NCBI GenBank assembly: GCA_900548745.1
Contig: URLQ01000147.1
Span: forward strand, 1-6,660
Direction of reading: 5' to 3'
DNA from: an uncultured Prevotella sp.
GTDB taxonomy: Bacteria > Bacteroidota > Bacteroidia > Bacteroidales > Bacteroidaceae
Length of the DNA stretch: 6,660 nucleotides
Shown: in pieces, positions 1 through 6,484 of the stretch
Position numbering within the stretch: position 1 is the first letter of the stretch
How the letters are laid out: every line of letters begins with the position of its first letter
The notes under the pieces: generated by a model
What the model was told of the DNA's origin: nothing
What the model saw: the letters and a program-made list of their open reading frames with translations, nothing else
Databases searched by the model: none
Position numbers and translations under genes: made by a program

Positions 1-533
1 ATCTGCACCATTGCGTGTTTGACGGCACCCGTACAGGCTTCCGCTTCAAGACGCGCCGCAACCGCGGAGGAGGAATATGGAATATCTATTACGACAATGT
101 AAGGCTCATCGACATGAACGAAGCCTTCACATGGGATTTGCTTGGTACAAAGACCTATATGGGCGACCTGGCTCAGCGTAATCCGCCGCTTGCCCTCACG
201 CCGCTTACGCCTACGGTGAAGGATATACGTATCAGTAATTTCGTGATAGAATCTACCGACCGCATGATGAGTATGAACACTATCCCCGAGATGCCTACTA
301 CGGGAGTGGTGATAGAGAATGGAGTGGTGCGAACAAACCGCATATTCAAGACTCTTAATGATGTAGGAGAACTGACGCTGAAGAATATGACAATACAGGC
401 AACTGACAATAATATTAATATTGATGACAGCAGAAACTTGACGTTCAAGAATGTCATATTCTATGTGCCTACAGGCTCTCTCTCATATAATATAAAAGGC
501 GAAAAGGCGGAAAAACCGGTAATCGTAAAATAA
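1..533 (+). CDS. Glycoside hydrolase family 28 (polygalacturonase-like) protein, C-terminal part only
   Basis: The reading frame is open from the left edge (first full codon at 3) to a TAA at 531-533, giving about 176 residues. The N-terminal half, including the signal peptide and catalytic aspartates, lies outside the window. The visible part begins with CVFDGTRTGFRFKT, then RNRGGG and NIYYDNVRL. This is the substrate-binding RIK-type motif (here RFK) and the following GRGG turn of GH28 enzymes, which hydrolyse galacturonan or rhamnogalacturonan linkages in pectin. After it come short beta-helix rungs (VKDIRISNFVIES, GVVIENGVV, ELTLKNMTIQA, LTFKNVIFYV), as expected for the right-handed parallel beta-helix. 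The downstream GH28 gene starts 10 bases after the stop, so the two are probably one operon. Location is probably periplasmic or surface, judged from the family and the neighbour's signal peptide. Exact substrate cannot be told. A GTG codon at 15 is internal and not a credible start. Confidence 0.85.
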   Translation, partial: LHHCVFDGTRTGFRFKTRRNRGGGIWNIYYDNVRLIDMNEAFTWDLLGTKTYMGDLAQRNPPLALTPLTPTVKDIRISNFVIESTDRMMSMNTIPEMPTTGVVIENGVVRTNRIFKTLNDVGELTLKNMTIQATDNNINIDDSRNLTFKNVIFYVPTGSLSYNIKGEKAEKPVIVK

Positions 534-543
534 TTTATTAAAG

Positions 544-1887
544 ATGAAGAAATATATTGCTATTATTGCTCTCCTGTGTGTGAGCATCAGTGTTTTTGCA
601 TCAGGGTTTGATGAAGCAAAGCGTGACTCTATCCTCCGCCACATTTCCGGGGCGAAGATTCCGACGCGGACGGTAAATATCCTGAAACTCGGAGCCAAAG
701 GCGATGGCAAGAAAGACTGTCTGCCGGCATTTCGTAAGGCTTTGAAACAGTCTGCTCAGAGGGGTGGGCTGCGTATCATTGTACCGGCTGGGACATATTA
801 TATAAAAGGTCCGATACATCTTGTCAGCAACACCTGTATTGACCTGCAGGAAGGTGCTACATTGAAGTTCGCACCGCAGCCGGAATATTATCTTCCTATG
901 GTGAAGACCAGCTGGGAGGGAACCTTCCTTCAGAATTATTCTCCATTTATCTATGGCTACGGACTCCACGACGTGGCGATAATAGGTAAAGGAACTATCG
1001 ACGGCAATGCTGCCACTACCTTTGCCACATGGCGCAAGGACCAGAGGAAAGACCGCGACTTGTCGCGACAGATGAACCACGACGAGACTCCCGTTGCGGA
1101 GCGCAACTTCGGCAAAGGCTCCTTGCTGCGTCCGCAGCTGATACAGCTCTTCAACTGTACGGGCATCACGCTTTCTGATTTCTTCATTACCAATTCTCCT
1201 TTCTGGTGTGTTCATCTTCTGAAGAGTGAAAATGTAATCTGCCGTAGACTCAGATATGACGCAAAGCTCGTGAACAACGATGGTATAGACCCTGAGTGCT
1301 CAAGGAATGTACTTATCGAAGACGTGAGTTTCAACAATGGCGACGATAATGTGGCAATAAAGAGCTGTAGGGATAATGACGGTTGGAACCTTGGTTCTCC
1401 GTCAGAGAACATCATCATCCGTAACTGCCGCTTCAAAGGACTCCACGCCGTTGTAATAGGCAGCGAGATGTCGGCAGGAGTGAGAAACGTGTTTGTGGAG
1501 AATTGTACTTACGCCGGATATTGCAAGCGCGGAATATTCGTGAAGACCAACCCCAACCGTGGCGGTTTTGTAGAGAATCTGTATGTAAGGAACTGTGAGT
1601 TTGACGAGGTCGAAGACCTGTTCTACGTTACAAGCATGTATGCTGGAGAAGGAATGGATGACAACCATTTCTCCACTGTGCGCAATATCTTTGTTGATGG
1701 TTTGCGTTGCAACAAGGCTCGCATTGGCGGTATCATCCTGCAAGGCACGGAGGCAAAGCCTGTCAGCAATGTGACATTCAGAAATGTAGACATAAAGGAA
1801 GTAAAAAACGCCCTCAGTATGGATAATACCGAGAGCGTAGTATTTTCATCTTGCCATCTTGGAGGTAAGGCGGGAGTGCCTACATAG
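544..1887 (+). CDS. Secreted glycoside hydrolase family 28 protein (polygalacturonase-like)
   Basis: This is a complete 447-residue protein, a normal length for Bacteroidetes GH28. Residues 1-19 form a signal peptide (MKKYIAIIALLCVSISVFA), so it is exported. The N-terminal block has the family signature VNILKLGAKGDGKKDC (44-59), VPAGTYYIKGPIHL (80-93) and GKGTIDG (148-154). Catalytic region: NNDGIDP (244-250, matching the usual NTDG-D), GDDN (266-269, the aspartate pair), LHAVVIGSE (300-308, matching GHG-IGSE) and GIFVKTNPNRGG (330-341). The third position of the last motif, normally the Arg of RIK, is Phe332 here, while Lys334 is kept; the glycine after the His is also replaced by Ala. The rest is beta-helix rungs. 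By family knowledge it should cleave galacturonic-acid linkages in pectin oligosaccharides. The ATG at 544 is chosen because it directly precedes the signal peptide; there is no strong Shine-Dalgarno, which is usual in Bacteroidetes. It probably shares an operon with the GH28 gene ending at 533. Confidence 0.92.
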   Translation: MKKYIAIIALLCVSISVFASGFDEAKRDSILRHISGAKIPTRTVNILKLGAKGDGKKDCLPAFRKALKQSAQRGGLRIIVPAGTYYIKGPIHLVSNTCIDLQEGATLKFAPQPEYYLPMVKTSWEGTFLQNYSPFIYGYGLHDVAIIGKGTIDGNAATTFATWRKDQRKDRDLSRQMNHDETPVAERNFGKGSLLRPQLIQLFNCTGITLSDFFITNSPFWCVHLLKSENVICRRLRYDAKLVNNDGIDPECSRNVLIEDVSFNNGDDNVAIKSCRDNDGWNLGSPSENIIIRNCRFKGLHAVVIGSEMSAGVRNVFVENCTYAGYCKRGIFVKTNPNRGGFVENLYVRNCEFDEVEDLFYVTSMYAGEGMDDNHFSTVRNIFVDGLRCNKARIGGIILQGTEAKPVSNVTFRNVDIKEVKNALSMDNTESVVFSSCHLGGKAGVPT

Positions 1888-1919
1888 GTAACGGCAAAGG
1901 ATAATCTCTTTTCTTCGCA
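1888..1919. other. Short gap between convergent genes
   Basis: This 32-bp gap lies between the stop of the plus-strand GH28 gene and the stop of the minus-strand porin. I see no convincing stem-loop with a T-tract on either strand, so how the two converging transcripts end is not visible from the sequence. Confidence 0.5.
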
Positions 1920-3032
1920 TTAGAAGCGGAACTGTAGCTGCACGTCTGCCATATTGTAGTTATGGTCAGAGAGAGTGCGGTCGTTTACAAATACATATTC
2001 GGCGGTGACTCCAATGTTCTTTGAGAACTTGTAGTCGGCGCCGATTTCATACATCGTCTTTGATGTGTTCCAGGAGCCGTCTCTGCGATACATGTTATAG
2101 CGTGCCTTCAGGTGCGCTTTCTCTTTCTTTATCGGTGCTATGGCAAGGGCATACAGTCCGTCTGCCTTGCTTCCGTAACCGTTAAGCTTGAGGTCTGCAT
2201 TCTTCTCGTTGTCAGAAGTCTTGAATCCCTCTCCCGTACTATGTATGTATTCGGTGCGGAAAGTCCAGTCGCTCTTCGTCTTGTAGTCCGCACTGATGGC
2301 ATAGCGGTGTTGAGGCAGACTTTTCTTTTCTGTGTGCTTCATGTTGCTGTCGTCGGTATAGCTCCATTCTCTTGCGTAGGAGCCTTCAAGTCCGAACACA
2401 CCGATGCGCATTCCTTCAACTGGCATTACCCAGATGCCACCGGCAATGGTCTTCTGCTGGTCCACATCCTTTGTGTTGATGCCCTGTCCGTTGAACACGC
2501 CCACCTGATAGTGTAGCAGGTTTCTGCCGCTTTTATTCTTCAGAAAGTCACCCTGCAGCTGCACACCGATGTCGCGTCCATTGCTTGAGTGCTGTCCGCT
2601 GCGGTCGGAGAATCCCGACAGGCAGCTCACGTTCTGGCTGTAGCTCATAAAGCCTTGGTCGATGGGATGCATAGGATTCTCAAAGGTGAACGGAAGTTTG
2701 AACTGTCCGGCCTTGACCTTGAAGAATCCGTATTTCTGCCATTCGGCGAAGAGGTCTACGAGTCTTGGAGAGCTGCCCTTCGTGGCGGTATTGCCGTTTA
2801 TCTGCATCTGTGCCTTCCAATAGAAGTCACCAGCAATCCTGCCGTCGAGCGACACTCTCACCAGTCTTAGGTCAAAGGTGTTGGCCTCTTTGTCCTTCTG
2901 TCCCGAATATTGGTATTCCACCAGTCCGTAGCCCGACAGTTTGATGTTGCTGAACCACGGTGTCGGTTTGCTTTCCTGTGCAGCAGCATTGGTAGCTGCC
3001 ATGATGGCAGCCATCAATAATAGTCTTTTCAT
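1920..3032 (-). CDS. Outer-membrane porin of the phosphate-selective OprO/OprP type
   Basis: The protein is 370 residues from the ATG at 3032-3030. That start is chosen because it directly gives a signal peptide, MKRLLLMAAIMAATNAAAQ (1-19), cut after AAAQ or close by; an in-frame TTG further upstream (3089) would only add a charged tail before it. The mature protein has alternating amphipathic strands typical of a beta-barrel: FSNIKLSGYGLVEYQYSG (27-44), NTFDLRLVRVSLDGRIAGDFYWKAQMQI (51-78) and FFKVKAGQFKLPFTFENP (103-120). The last of these resembles the G-FK-PF-E motif of Porin_O_P proteins. It ends LQFRF, and a terminal Phe is the usual outer-membrane assembly signal. It would form a diffusion channel in the outer membrane. 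True phosphate specificity cannot be inferred: many Bacteroidetes members carry this name without test. It is co-directional with serB 53 bp upstream, so it could be in the same transcript. Confidence 0.85.
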   Translation of the reverse strand: MKRLLLMAAIMAATNAAAQESKPTPWFSNIKLSGYGLVEYQYSGQKDKEANTFDLRLVRVSLDGRIAGDFYWKAQMQINGNTATKGSSPRLVDLFAEWQKYGFFKVKAGQFKLPFTFENPMHPIDQGFMSYSQNVSCLSGFSDRSGQHSSNGRDIGVQLQGDFLKNKSGRNLLHYQVGVFNGQGINTKDVDQQKTIAGGIWVMPVEGMRIGVFGLEGSYAREWSYTDDSNMKHTEKKSLPQHRYAISADYKTKSDWTFRTEYIHSTGEGFKTSDNEKNADLKLNGYGSKADGLYALAIAPIKKEKAHLKARYNMYRRDGSWNTSKTMYEIGADYKFSKNIGVTAEYVFVNDRTLSDHNYNMADVQLQFRF

Positions 3033-3061
3033 TTCTTTCTTCAGTATTCTTTTTCTTATAT

Positions 3062-3081
3062 CCCAAATGACCGATTTTGGG
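3062..3081 (-). other. Small stem-loop between serB and the porin gene
   Basis: CCCAAA (3062-3067) pairs perfectly with TTTGGG (3076-3081) around an 8-nt loop. It sits just after the serB stop and 30 bp before the porin start. On the minus strand it is not followed by a run of T, so it is not a classic Rho-independent terminator. It may be an mRNA processing or stabilising hairpin between two co-transcribed genes. It overlaps the repeat copy at 3066-3084. Confidence 0.4.
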
Positions 3082-3084
3082 TTA
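3066..3084 (-). repeat. Copy A of an inverted repeat flanking serB
   Basis: On the plus strand this reads AATGACCGATTTTGGGTTA. Its reverse complement recurs at 4499-4517 with a single T missing. The copy lies directly after the serB stop codon (TGA, 3088-3086). Confidence 0.7.
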
Positions 3085-3085
3085 G

Positions 3086-4333
3086 TCAATTGATGTTTCC
3101 TTGTTCGCCCAGATAGCTGTCTTTGAATCCGAGGAAGTATAGCACGCCGTCCAGTCCGATAGTGTTGATGCTTTGCTTGGCGTTTGCCACCACACGAGGC
3201 TTGGCATGGAAAGCGATGCCGAGTCCGGCTTCGCTGAGCATTGGCAGGTCGTTGGCACCGTCGCCCACGGCAATGGTCTGTGCCAGGTTCACCTTCTCCA
3301 CTTGTGCTATGAGCTTCAGAAGCTCAGCCTTGCGGTGTCCGTCAACGATTTCTCCTATATAGCGTCCGGTAAGTTTTCCGTCCTCTCCGATTTCAAGTTC
3401 GTTGGCATAAACATAGTCTATGCCGTATTTGCGCTGGAGGAAATCTCCGAAGTATGTGAATCCTCCGCTTAGGATGGCAATCTTGTAGCCGCAGTGTTTC
3501 AGAACAAACATCAGACGGTCTACACCTTCTGTAATAGGCATATTCTGAGCTATCTCTTCCATTACGCTTGCGTCAAGTCCTTTCAGCAGAGCCACACGTC
3601 GTGTAAAGCTCTCCTTGAAGTCAATTTCTCCACGCATGGCGCTCTCCGTTATGGCTTTTACTTGGTCTCCCACTCCTGCGCGTTCTGCAAGTTCGTCGAT
3701 GCATTCTGTCTGTATGAGTGTGGAATCCATATCGAAGCAGATGAGTCGGCGCATACGACGGTACATGTCATCACGCTGGAAAGAGAAGTCAATCTCCATC
3801 TCCGAAGAGATGTGCATCAGTTCTTTCTGCATGGCCTGACGGTCTTCCGGTGTGCCACGGAGTGAGAACTGTATGCTTGCCTTGCCGTTGCGTGCCGGGT
3901 GTTTGATGCTCATTCGGCCCGTAAGGCGCAGAATGGAGTCGATGTTCAGTCCCTGTTTCGTTATTACTTTCGTTGCTGCTTCGATCTGTTTTGCCGACAG
4001 GGTGCGTCCTATGATGGTCAGGATATATCGGTTCTTGCCCTGTCTGCCCACCCAGTTTTCGTATTCCTCGTCGGTTACAGGTGCGAAGCCGATGTTCACT
4101 CCGAGTTCTGTTGCTTTGAACAGCAGTTCTTTCATTACCTGTCCCGATGCTTCATCGTCGATTCGTATCAGTATGCCAAGCGACAGGGTGGAGTGGATGT
4201 CGGTCTGACCGATGTCCAGAATCTTGGCATCTTTGTGTGCAAGGATTTCCATTACAGAAGCAGTAAGACCTGGACGGTCCTTTCCTGTAATGCGTATAAG
4301 GATCTGTTCCTCTTTCTTTTCGTTTGTTTCCAT
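3086..4333 (-). CDS. serB: Phosphoserine phosphatase SerB with two N-terminal ACT domains
   Basis: The product is 415 residues. It catalyses the last step of L-serine synthesis, hydrolysing O-phospho-L-serine to serine and phosphate in the cytosol with Mg2+. Residues 10-90 form an ACT domain (ILIRITGKDRPGLTASVMEIL) and about 101-185 a second one (RYILTIIGRTLSAKQI...). The HAD phosphatase domain follows with all key motifs: DMDST (201-205, nucleophile Asp201 and acid/base Asp203), LSGG (288-291, motif II Ser), Lys335 in GHRKAE (motif III) and GDGANDLPML (357-366, metal-binding Asp pair). No key residue is missing. The length fits the ACT-fused SerB common in Bacteroidetes and mycobacteria; the ACT domains suggest allosteric control by an amino acid, typically serine. 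The ATG at 4333-4331 is well placed before the first ACT strand. No serA or serC is next to it. The porin lies 53 bp downstream on the same strand. Confidence 0.96.
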   Translation of the reverse strand: METNEKKEEQILIRITGKDRPGLTASVMEILAHKDAKILDIGQTDIHSTLSLGILIRIDDEASGQVMKELLFKATELGVNIGFAPVTDEEYENWVGRQGKNRYILTIIGRTLSAKQIEAATKVITKQGLNIDSILRLTGRMSIKHPARNGKASIQFSLRGTPEDRQAMQKELMHISSEMEIDFSFQRDDMYRRMRRLICFDMDSTLIQTECIDELAERAGVGDQVKAITESAMRGEIDFKESFTRRVALLKGLDASVMEEIAQNMPITEGVDRLMFVLKHCGYKIAILSGGFTYFGDFLQRKYGIDYVYANELEIGEDGKLTGRYIGEIVDGHRKAELLKLIAQVEKVNLAQTIAVGDGANDLPMLSEAGLGIAFHAKPRVVANAKQSINTIGLDGVLYFLGFKDSYLGEQGNIN

Positions 4334-4407
4334 ATTATATTTTATGATTCTATTGTTTCCTGAATAGTTTGATTCTCTCTGAATAGTTGTTGAACGTATG
4401 ATTTTTG

Positions 4408-4443
4408 CAAAAATACAACATTATTTTGAATCATCCTTTACAA
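4408..4443 (-). promoter_or_regulatory. Predicted serB promoter (Bacteroidetes-type)
   Basis: On the minus strand, TATTTTTG (4415-4408), followed by C, is an exact match to the Bacteroidetes -7 consensus TAnnTTTG. A TTG that could be the -33 element is at 4443-4441, but the 25-nt spacing is longer than the usual 19-21, so the upstream half is doubtful. Transcription would start near 4400, leaving a leader of roughly 65 nt before the serB ATG. Confidence 0.4.
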
Positions 4444-4498
4444 CGGTTCAAAAAACATTGTTTTTTTAAGCTCTGATTGATTGGTATCAGTTTTTTAT

Positions 4499-4517
4499 TT
4501 AACCCAAATCGGTCATT
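4499..4517 (+). repeat. Copy B of an inverted repeat flanking serB
   Basis: The plus strand reads TTAACCCAAATCGGTCATT, the reverse complement of 3066-3084 apart from one missing base. It lies upstream of the predicted serB promoter, so the two copies bracket serB together with that promoter. Confidence 0.7.
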
Positions 4518-4567
4518 AGGTCGTTTAATGTGTTGAGAAGATCTGTCATTGTCAGTCATGCCATTTT

Positions 4568-4655
4568 AGAAAGTTACCTAATTTCTATGAGAAAGTTATG
4601 GACTTTCTATACAAAAGTTACCAACTTTCTATGAGAAATTAGGTAACTTTCTGTT
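4568..4655. repeat. Four tandem 22-bp palindromic units forming one large inverted repeat
   Basis: The units are 4568-4589, 4590-4611, 4612-4633 and 4634-4655. Each is a 19-nt near-palindrome (consensus about AGAAAGTTACCAACTTTCT) plus a 3-nt linker ATG or ATA, degenerating to GTT in the last unit. Unit 1 (AGAAAGTTACCTAATTTCT, 4568-4586) is the exact reverse complement of unit 4 (4634-4652) over 19 bases, and units 2 and 3 are partly complementary. The 85-nt core could therefore fold as four small hairpins or one long one. It lies 42 bp past the symporter stop in that gene's transcription direction, so it could mark the mRNA 3' end, although no T-tract follows on that strand. Confidence 0.85.
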
Positions 4656-4696
4656 TTTGATGGGTGAAGACAAAAGTTGACAAGAGGAACATTGTT

Positions 4697-6052
4697 TCAT
4701 TCAGTCATCTCGCGGTCGAGTCTGTCGCGCCAAAGATATTTGCGGGTTTCGTGTACGATTACGCCGTTAAGACAAATCAGCGACAGAAGATTTGGTATGG
4801 CCATGAGGGCATTCATGCAGTCGGCAATGTTCCACACAATAGTGAGGTTGGCCACACTGCCGGCAAAGACAGCCACGATGTAGAGCAGACGGTAGGCGTG
4901 GGTCCAGCGCTTGCCCTTGATATATTCTACTGCACGCTCGCCGTAATAGCCCCATCCGAGAATGGTGCTGAAGGCGAAGGTGAGCAGACCGAAGCTTAGT
5001 ATGAACGGTCCGATGAGGGGAATCTTTGAAAACGCCATCTTCGTCAGTTCCGCACCATCGGAATAGTCGATGTCGGGATAGGCGATGATGCTGCTTACGA
5101 TGACAAGTCCGGTGAGAGCACATATCACTACCGTGTCCCAGAACGTGCCGGTGGATGAGACCAAAGCCTGGCGTACTGGATTCTTGGTGCGTGCTGCGGC
5201 AGCAACGATAGGTGCGGAGCCGAGTCCCGACTCATTGCTGAAAAGACCACGTGCAATGCCGTAGCGGGCTGCCATGATGACGGAGCCGCCTGCAAAGCCG
5301 CCACCTGCTGCTTCAGGAGAAAATGCCGAACTTATTATCAGCTTTAGTGCCGGTGCGACATAACTGCCATTTGCATATAATATATAGATGCATCCCAACA
5401 CATAAAGCAGTGCCATAAACGGAACCAGCATGCTGCACACTCTTGAGATGCTTCGAACGCCGCCTATGATAACTGCCGCTGCAAGAAGCATCAGTACGCC
5501 GCCACACACTTCGGTGCTTATTCCATATGAGGCGTGCATTATTGTGGAAATGGCATTTGCCTGTACCGTGCAGCCTATGCCGAAAGCGCCAATGGCAGTG
5601 AAAACGGCAAACAGAATTCCCATCTTGCGCCATCCCAAACCGCGCTCCAAAGTATACATCGGACCACCCTGCATGCGCCCACTTTCGGATTTTACCCTGT
5701 ATTTTATGGCAAGCAACGCCTCGGAGTATTTAGTAGAGATGCCGAACACACCTGTTAGCCAGCACCAGAACACCGCTCCCGGACCGCCTAAAGCCACCGC
5801 TGTGGCAACGCCAATGATGTTGCCTGTGCCGATGGTGGCGGCAAGGGCAGTGGCAAGTGCTCCAAACTGCGACACTTCACCTTTCTGCGATTTGTCGCGC
5901 TGAACGGAAAGACGTATGGCTGTGAACAGCTTGCGTTGCGGGAAACGCAGGCGGATGGTAAGAAAAACGTGGGTGCCAAGTAGCAGTACTATCATGGGCC
6001 AGCCCCAAAGACACGAGCTGAGCGTGGCGAAAAGATCGTTGACGTTATCCAT
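4697..6052 (-). CDS. Sodium:alanine/glycine symporter (AGCS family, AlsT/DagA-like)
   Basis: The protein is 451 residues, the usual size for the family. It is an inner-membrane carrier that takes up alanine, glycine or related small amino acids with Na+ (or H+). The signature FGALATALAATIGTGNIIGVATAVALGGPGAVFWCW (63-98) holds the AGCS N-terminal motif with the conserved GTGN and GGPGA. QGGPMYTLERGLG (128-140) and ARGLFSNESGLGSAPIVAAAARTKNPVRQAL (267-297) are the other hallmark blocks. Hydrophobic segments are visible near 16-34, 64-84, 92-105, 144-165, 182-198, 205-226, 300-322, 346-366, 388-405 and 412-433, consistent with the roughly 11-helix LeuT-like fold known for the family. The ATG at 6052-6050 is the natural start, with no strong Shine-Dalgarno. 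It stands alone: serB is 363 bp downstream on the same strand. Which amino acid it carries cannot be decided from sequence. Confidence 0.95.
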   Translation of the reverse strand: MDNVNDLFATLSSCLWGWPMIVLLLGTHVFLTIRLRFPQRKLFTAIRLSVQRDKSQKGEVSQFGALATALAATIGTGNIIGVATAVALGGPGAVFWCWLTGVFGISTKYSEALLAIKYRVKSESGRMQGGPMYTLERGLGWRKMGILFAVFTAIGAFGIGCTVQANAISTIMHASYGISTEVCGGVLMLLAAAVIIGGVRSISRVCSMLVPFMALLYVLGCIYILYANGSYVAPALKLIISSAFSPEAAGGGFAGGSVIMAARYGIARGLFSNESGLGSAPIVAAAARTKNPVRQALVSSTGTFWDTVVICALTGLVIVSSIIAYPDIDYSDGAELTKMAFSKIPLIGPFILSFGLLTFAFSTILGWGYYGERAVEYIKGKRWTHAYRLLYIVAVFAGSVANLTIVWNIADCMNALMAIPNLLSLICLNGVIVHETRKYLWRDRLDREMTE

Positions 6053-6161
6053 ATTTTATGTGTTTGTATTTCTTTATTTTATGCGTTTGCCTTATTTGTG
6101 TGTCTTACAAAACGGCTTAATTTATTGCAAAAGCCATTGCAAAATGTTTAATAAAACGGTG

Positions 6162-6169
6162 CAAAGGTA
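6162..6169 (-). promoter_or_regulatory. Predicted -7 box of the symporter promoter
   Basis: The minus strand reads TACCTTTG followed by CACC, an exact TAnnTTTG Bacteroidetes -7 match with the frequently seen GCACC-like start context. No clear TTG is found at the expected -33 distance. The implied leader before the symporter ATG is about 100 nt. Confidence 0.45.
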
Positions 6170-6337
6170 ATAAAATAAAATTAATAAGTTACTGTTGATG
6201 CGATATTTTTTGCTCAACGCGGTAGTTGTAGAGTCGATATTTAATCATTTTTGGTAACACTTCTGTAGTATGAATATGTTAAAACAGCGTCATGTCATAC
6301 TTCGTTTGTTACGGACAAGAAAAAAACTACGAAACGC

Positions 6338-6368
6338 TTGCAATTTCAATAATTTTATTGCAACTTTG
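6338..6368 (+). promoter_or_regulatory. Predicted promoter of the AAA-type ATPase gene
   Basis: A TTG at 6338-6340 lies 20 nt before CAACTTTG (6361-6368), which is followed by CACC. Spacing and sequence match the Bacteroidetes sigma-ABfr-type promoter (TTG, 19-21 nt, TAnnTTTG) except that the first T is C. Start of transcription is expected near 6375, giving a leader of about 110 nt that contains the 32-bp hairpin repeats. Confidence 0.5.
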
Positions 6369-6382
6369 CACCAATAAAAAAT

Positions 6383-6446
6383 ATTGAAAATCGGAAGTGC
6401 TACTTCGTATTTTCATTGAAAATCGGAAGTGCTATTTCGTGCTTTC
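6383..6446 (+). repeat. Two tandem 32-bp hairpin-forming repeats in the ATPase leader
   Basis: Copies at 6383-6414 and 6415-6446 match at 29 of 32 positions, and the first 8 bases of a third copy follow (6447-6454, ATTGAAAA). Copy 1 is an extended stem-loop: GAAAAT (6386-6391) pairs with ATTTTC (6409-6414), and inside it GAAGT (6394-6398) pairs with ACTTC (6402-6406) around a GCT loop. In copy 2 two of the three changes fall in stems as possible G-U pairs, and one gives an A-C mismatch. Confidence 0.85.
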
Positions 6447-6484
6447 ATTGAAAACGAGAATATATAATAGAAAGATAAAGCATT

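Larger units (their letters stand above)
4334..4696. other. AT-rich intergenic region between the symporter gene and serB
   Basis: This 363-bp stretch has no credible gene. Reading toward serB it holds: the array of 22-bp palindromic units (4568-4655); copy B of the serB-flanking repeat (4499-4517); a weak stem-loop with a T-run on the plus strand (4473-4496); an A6C/GT6 inverted repeat (4450-4466); and a predicted serB promoter box (4408-4415). Only minus-strand transcription is expected to use it. Confidence 0.7.
6053..6484. other. AT-rich divergent intergenic region between symporter and ATPase genes
   Basis: This 432-bp region has no convincing gene. It holds a predicted minus-strand promoter box for the symporter (6162-6169), a duplicated ATTGCAAAA (6124-6132 and 6136-6144, 12-nt period) in the symporter leader, a predicted plus-strand promoter for the ATPase (6338-6368) and two tandem 32-bp hairpin repeats (6383-6446). 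In the stretch 6171-6337 I see nothing beyond AT-rich sequence. Confidence 0.7.

Noticed and set aside
601..1215. Long open frame (about 204 codons) on the minus strand inside the GH28 gene
   Set aside because: It is antisense to a clear GH28 coding sequence, has no recognisable domain, and is expected from codon bias on the opposite strand.
1..1887. A complete polysaccharide utilisation locus
   Set aside because: Only two GH28 genes are visible; no SusC, SusD or regulator gene is in the window, so the locus can only be suspected.
3033..3089. Longer porin start at a TTG at 3089
   Set aside because: It would add 19 charged residues before an obvious signal peptide and would touch the serB stop region; the ATG at 3032 is the natural start.
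4450..4466. A6C-ATT-GT6 inverted repeat upstream of serB
   Set aside because: It is nearly all A-T, and such a pairing is easily found by chance in AT-rich intergenic DNA.
4473..4496. Rho-independent terminator on the plus strand (CTGAT/ATCAG stem then six T)
   Set aside because: The stem is only 5 bp and no plus-strand gene lies upstream to be terminated; on the minus strand no T-run follows.
4568..4655. CRISPR array
   Set aside because: The units are directly adjacent with only 3-nt linkers, so there are no spacers, and no cas gene is seen. The same argument applies to 6383-6446.
5430..5903. Open frame of about 157 codons on the plus strand inside the symporter gene
   Set aside because: It is the antisense of strongly conserved AGCS motifs; its proline- and methionine-rich composition reflects the complement of transmembrane codons.
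6270..6377. A 35-codon frame starting ATG at 6270 on the plus strand
   Set aside because: It overlaps the predicted ATPase promoter, has no recognisable features and lies in AT-rich non-coding sequence.
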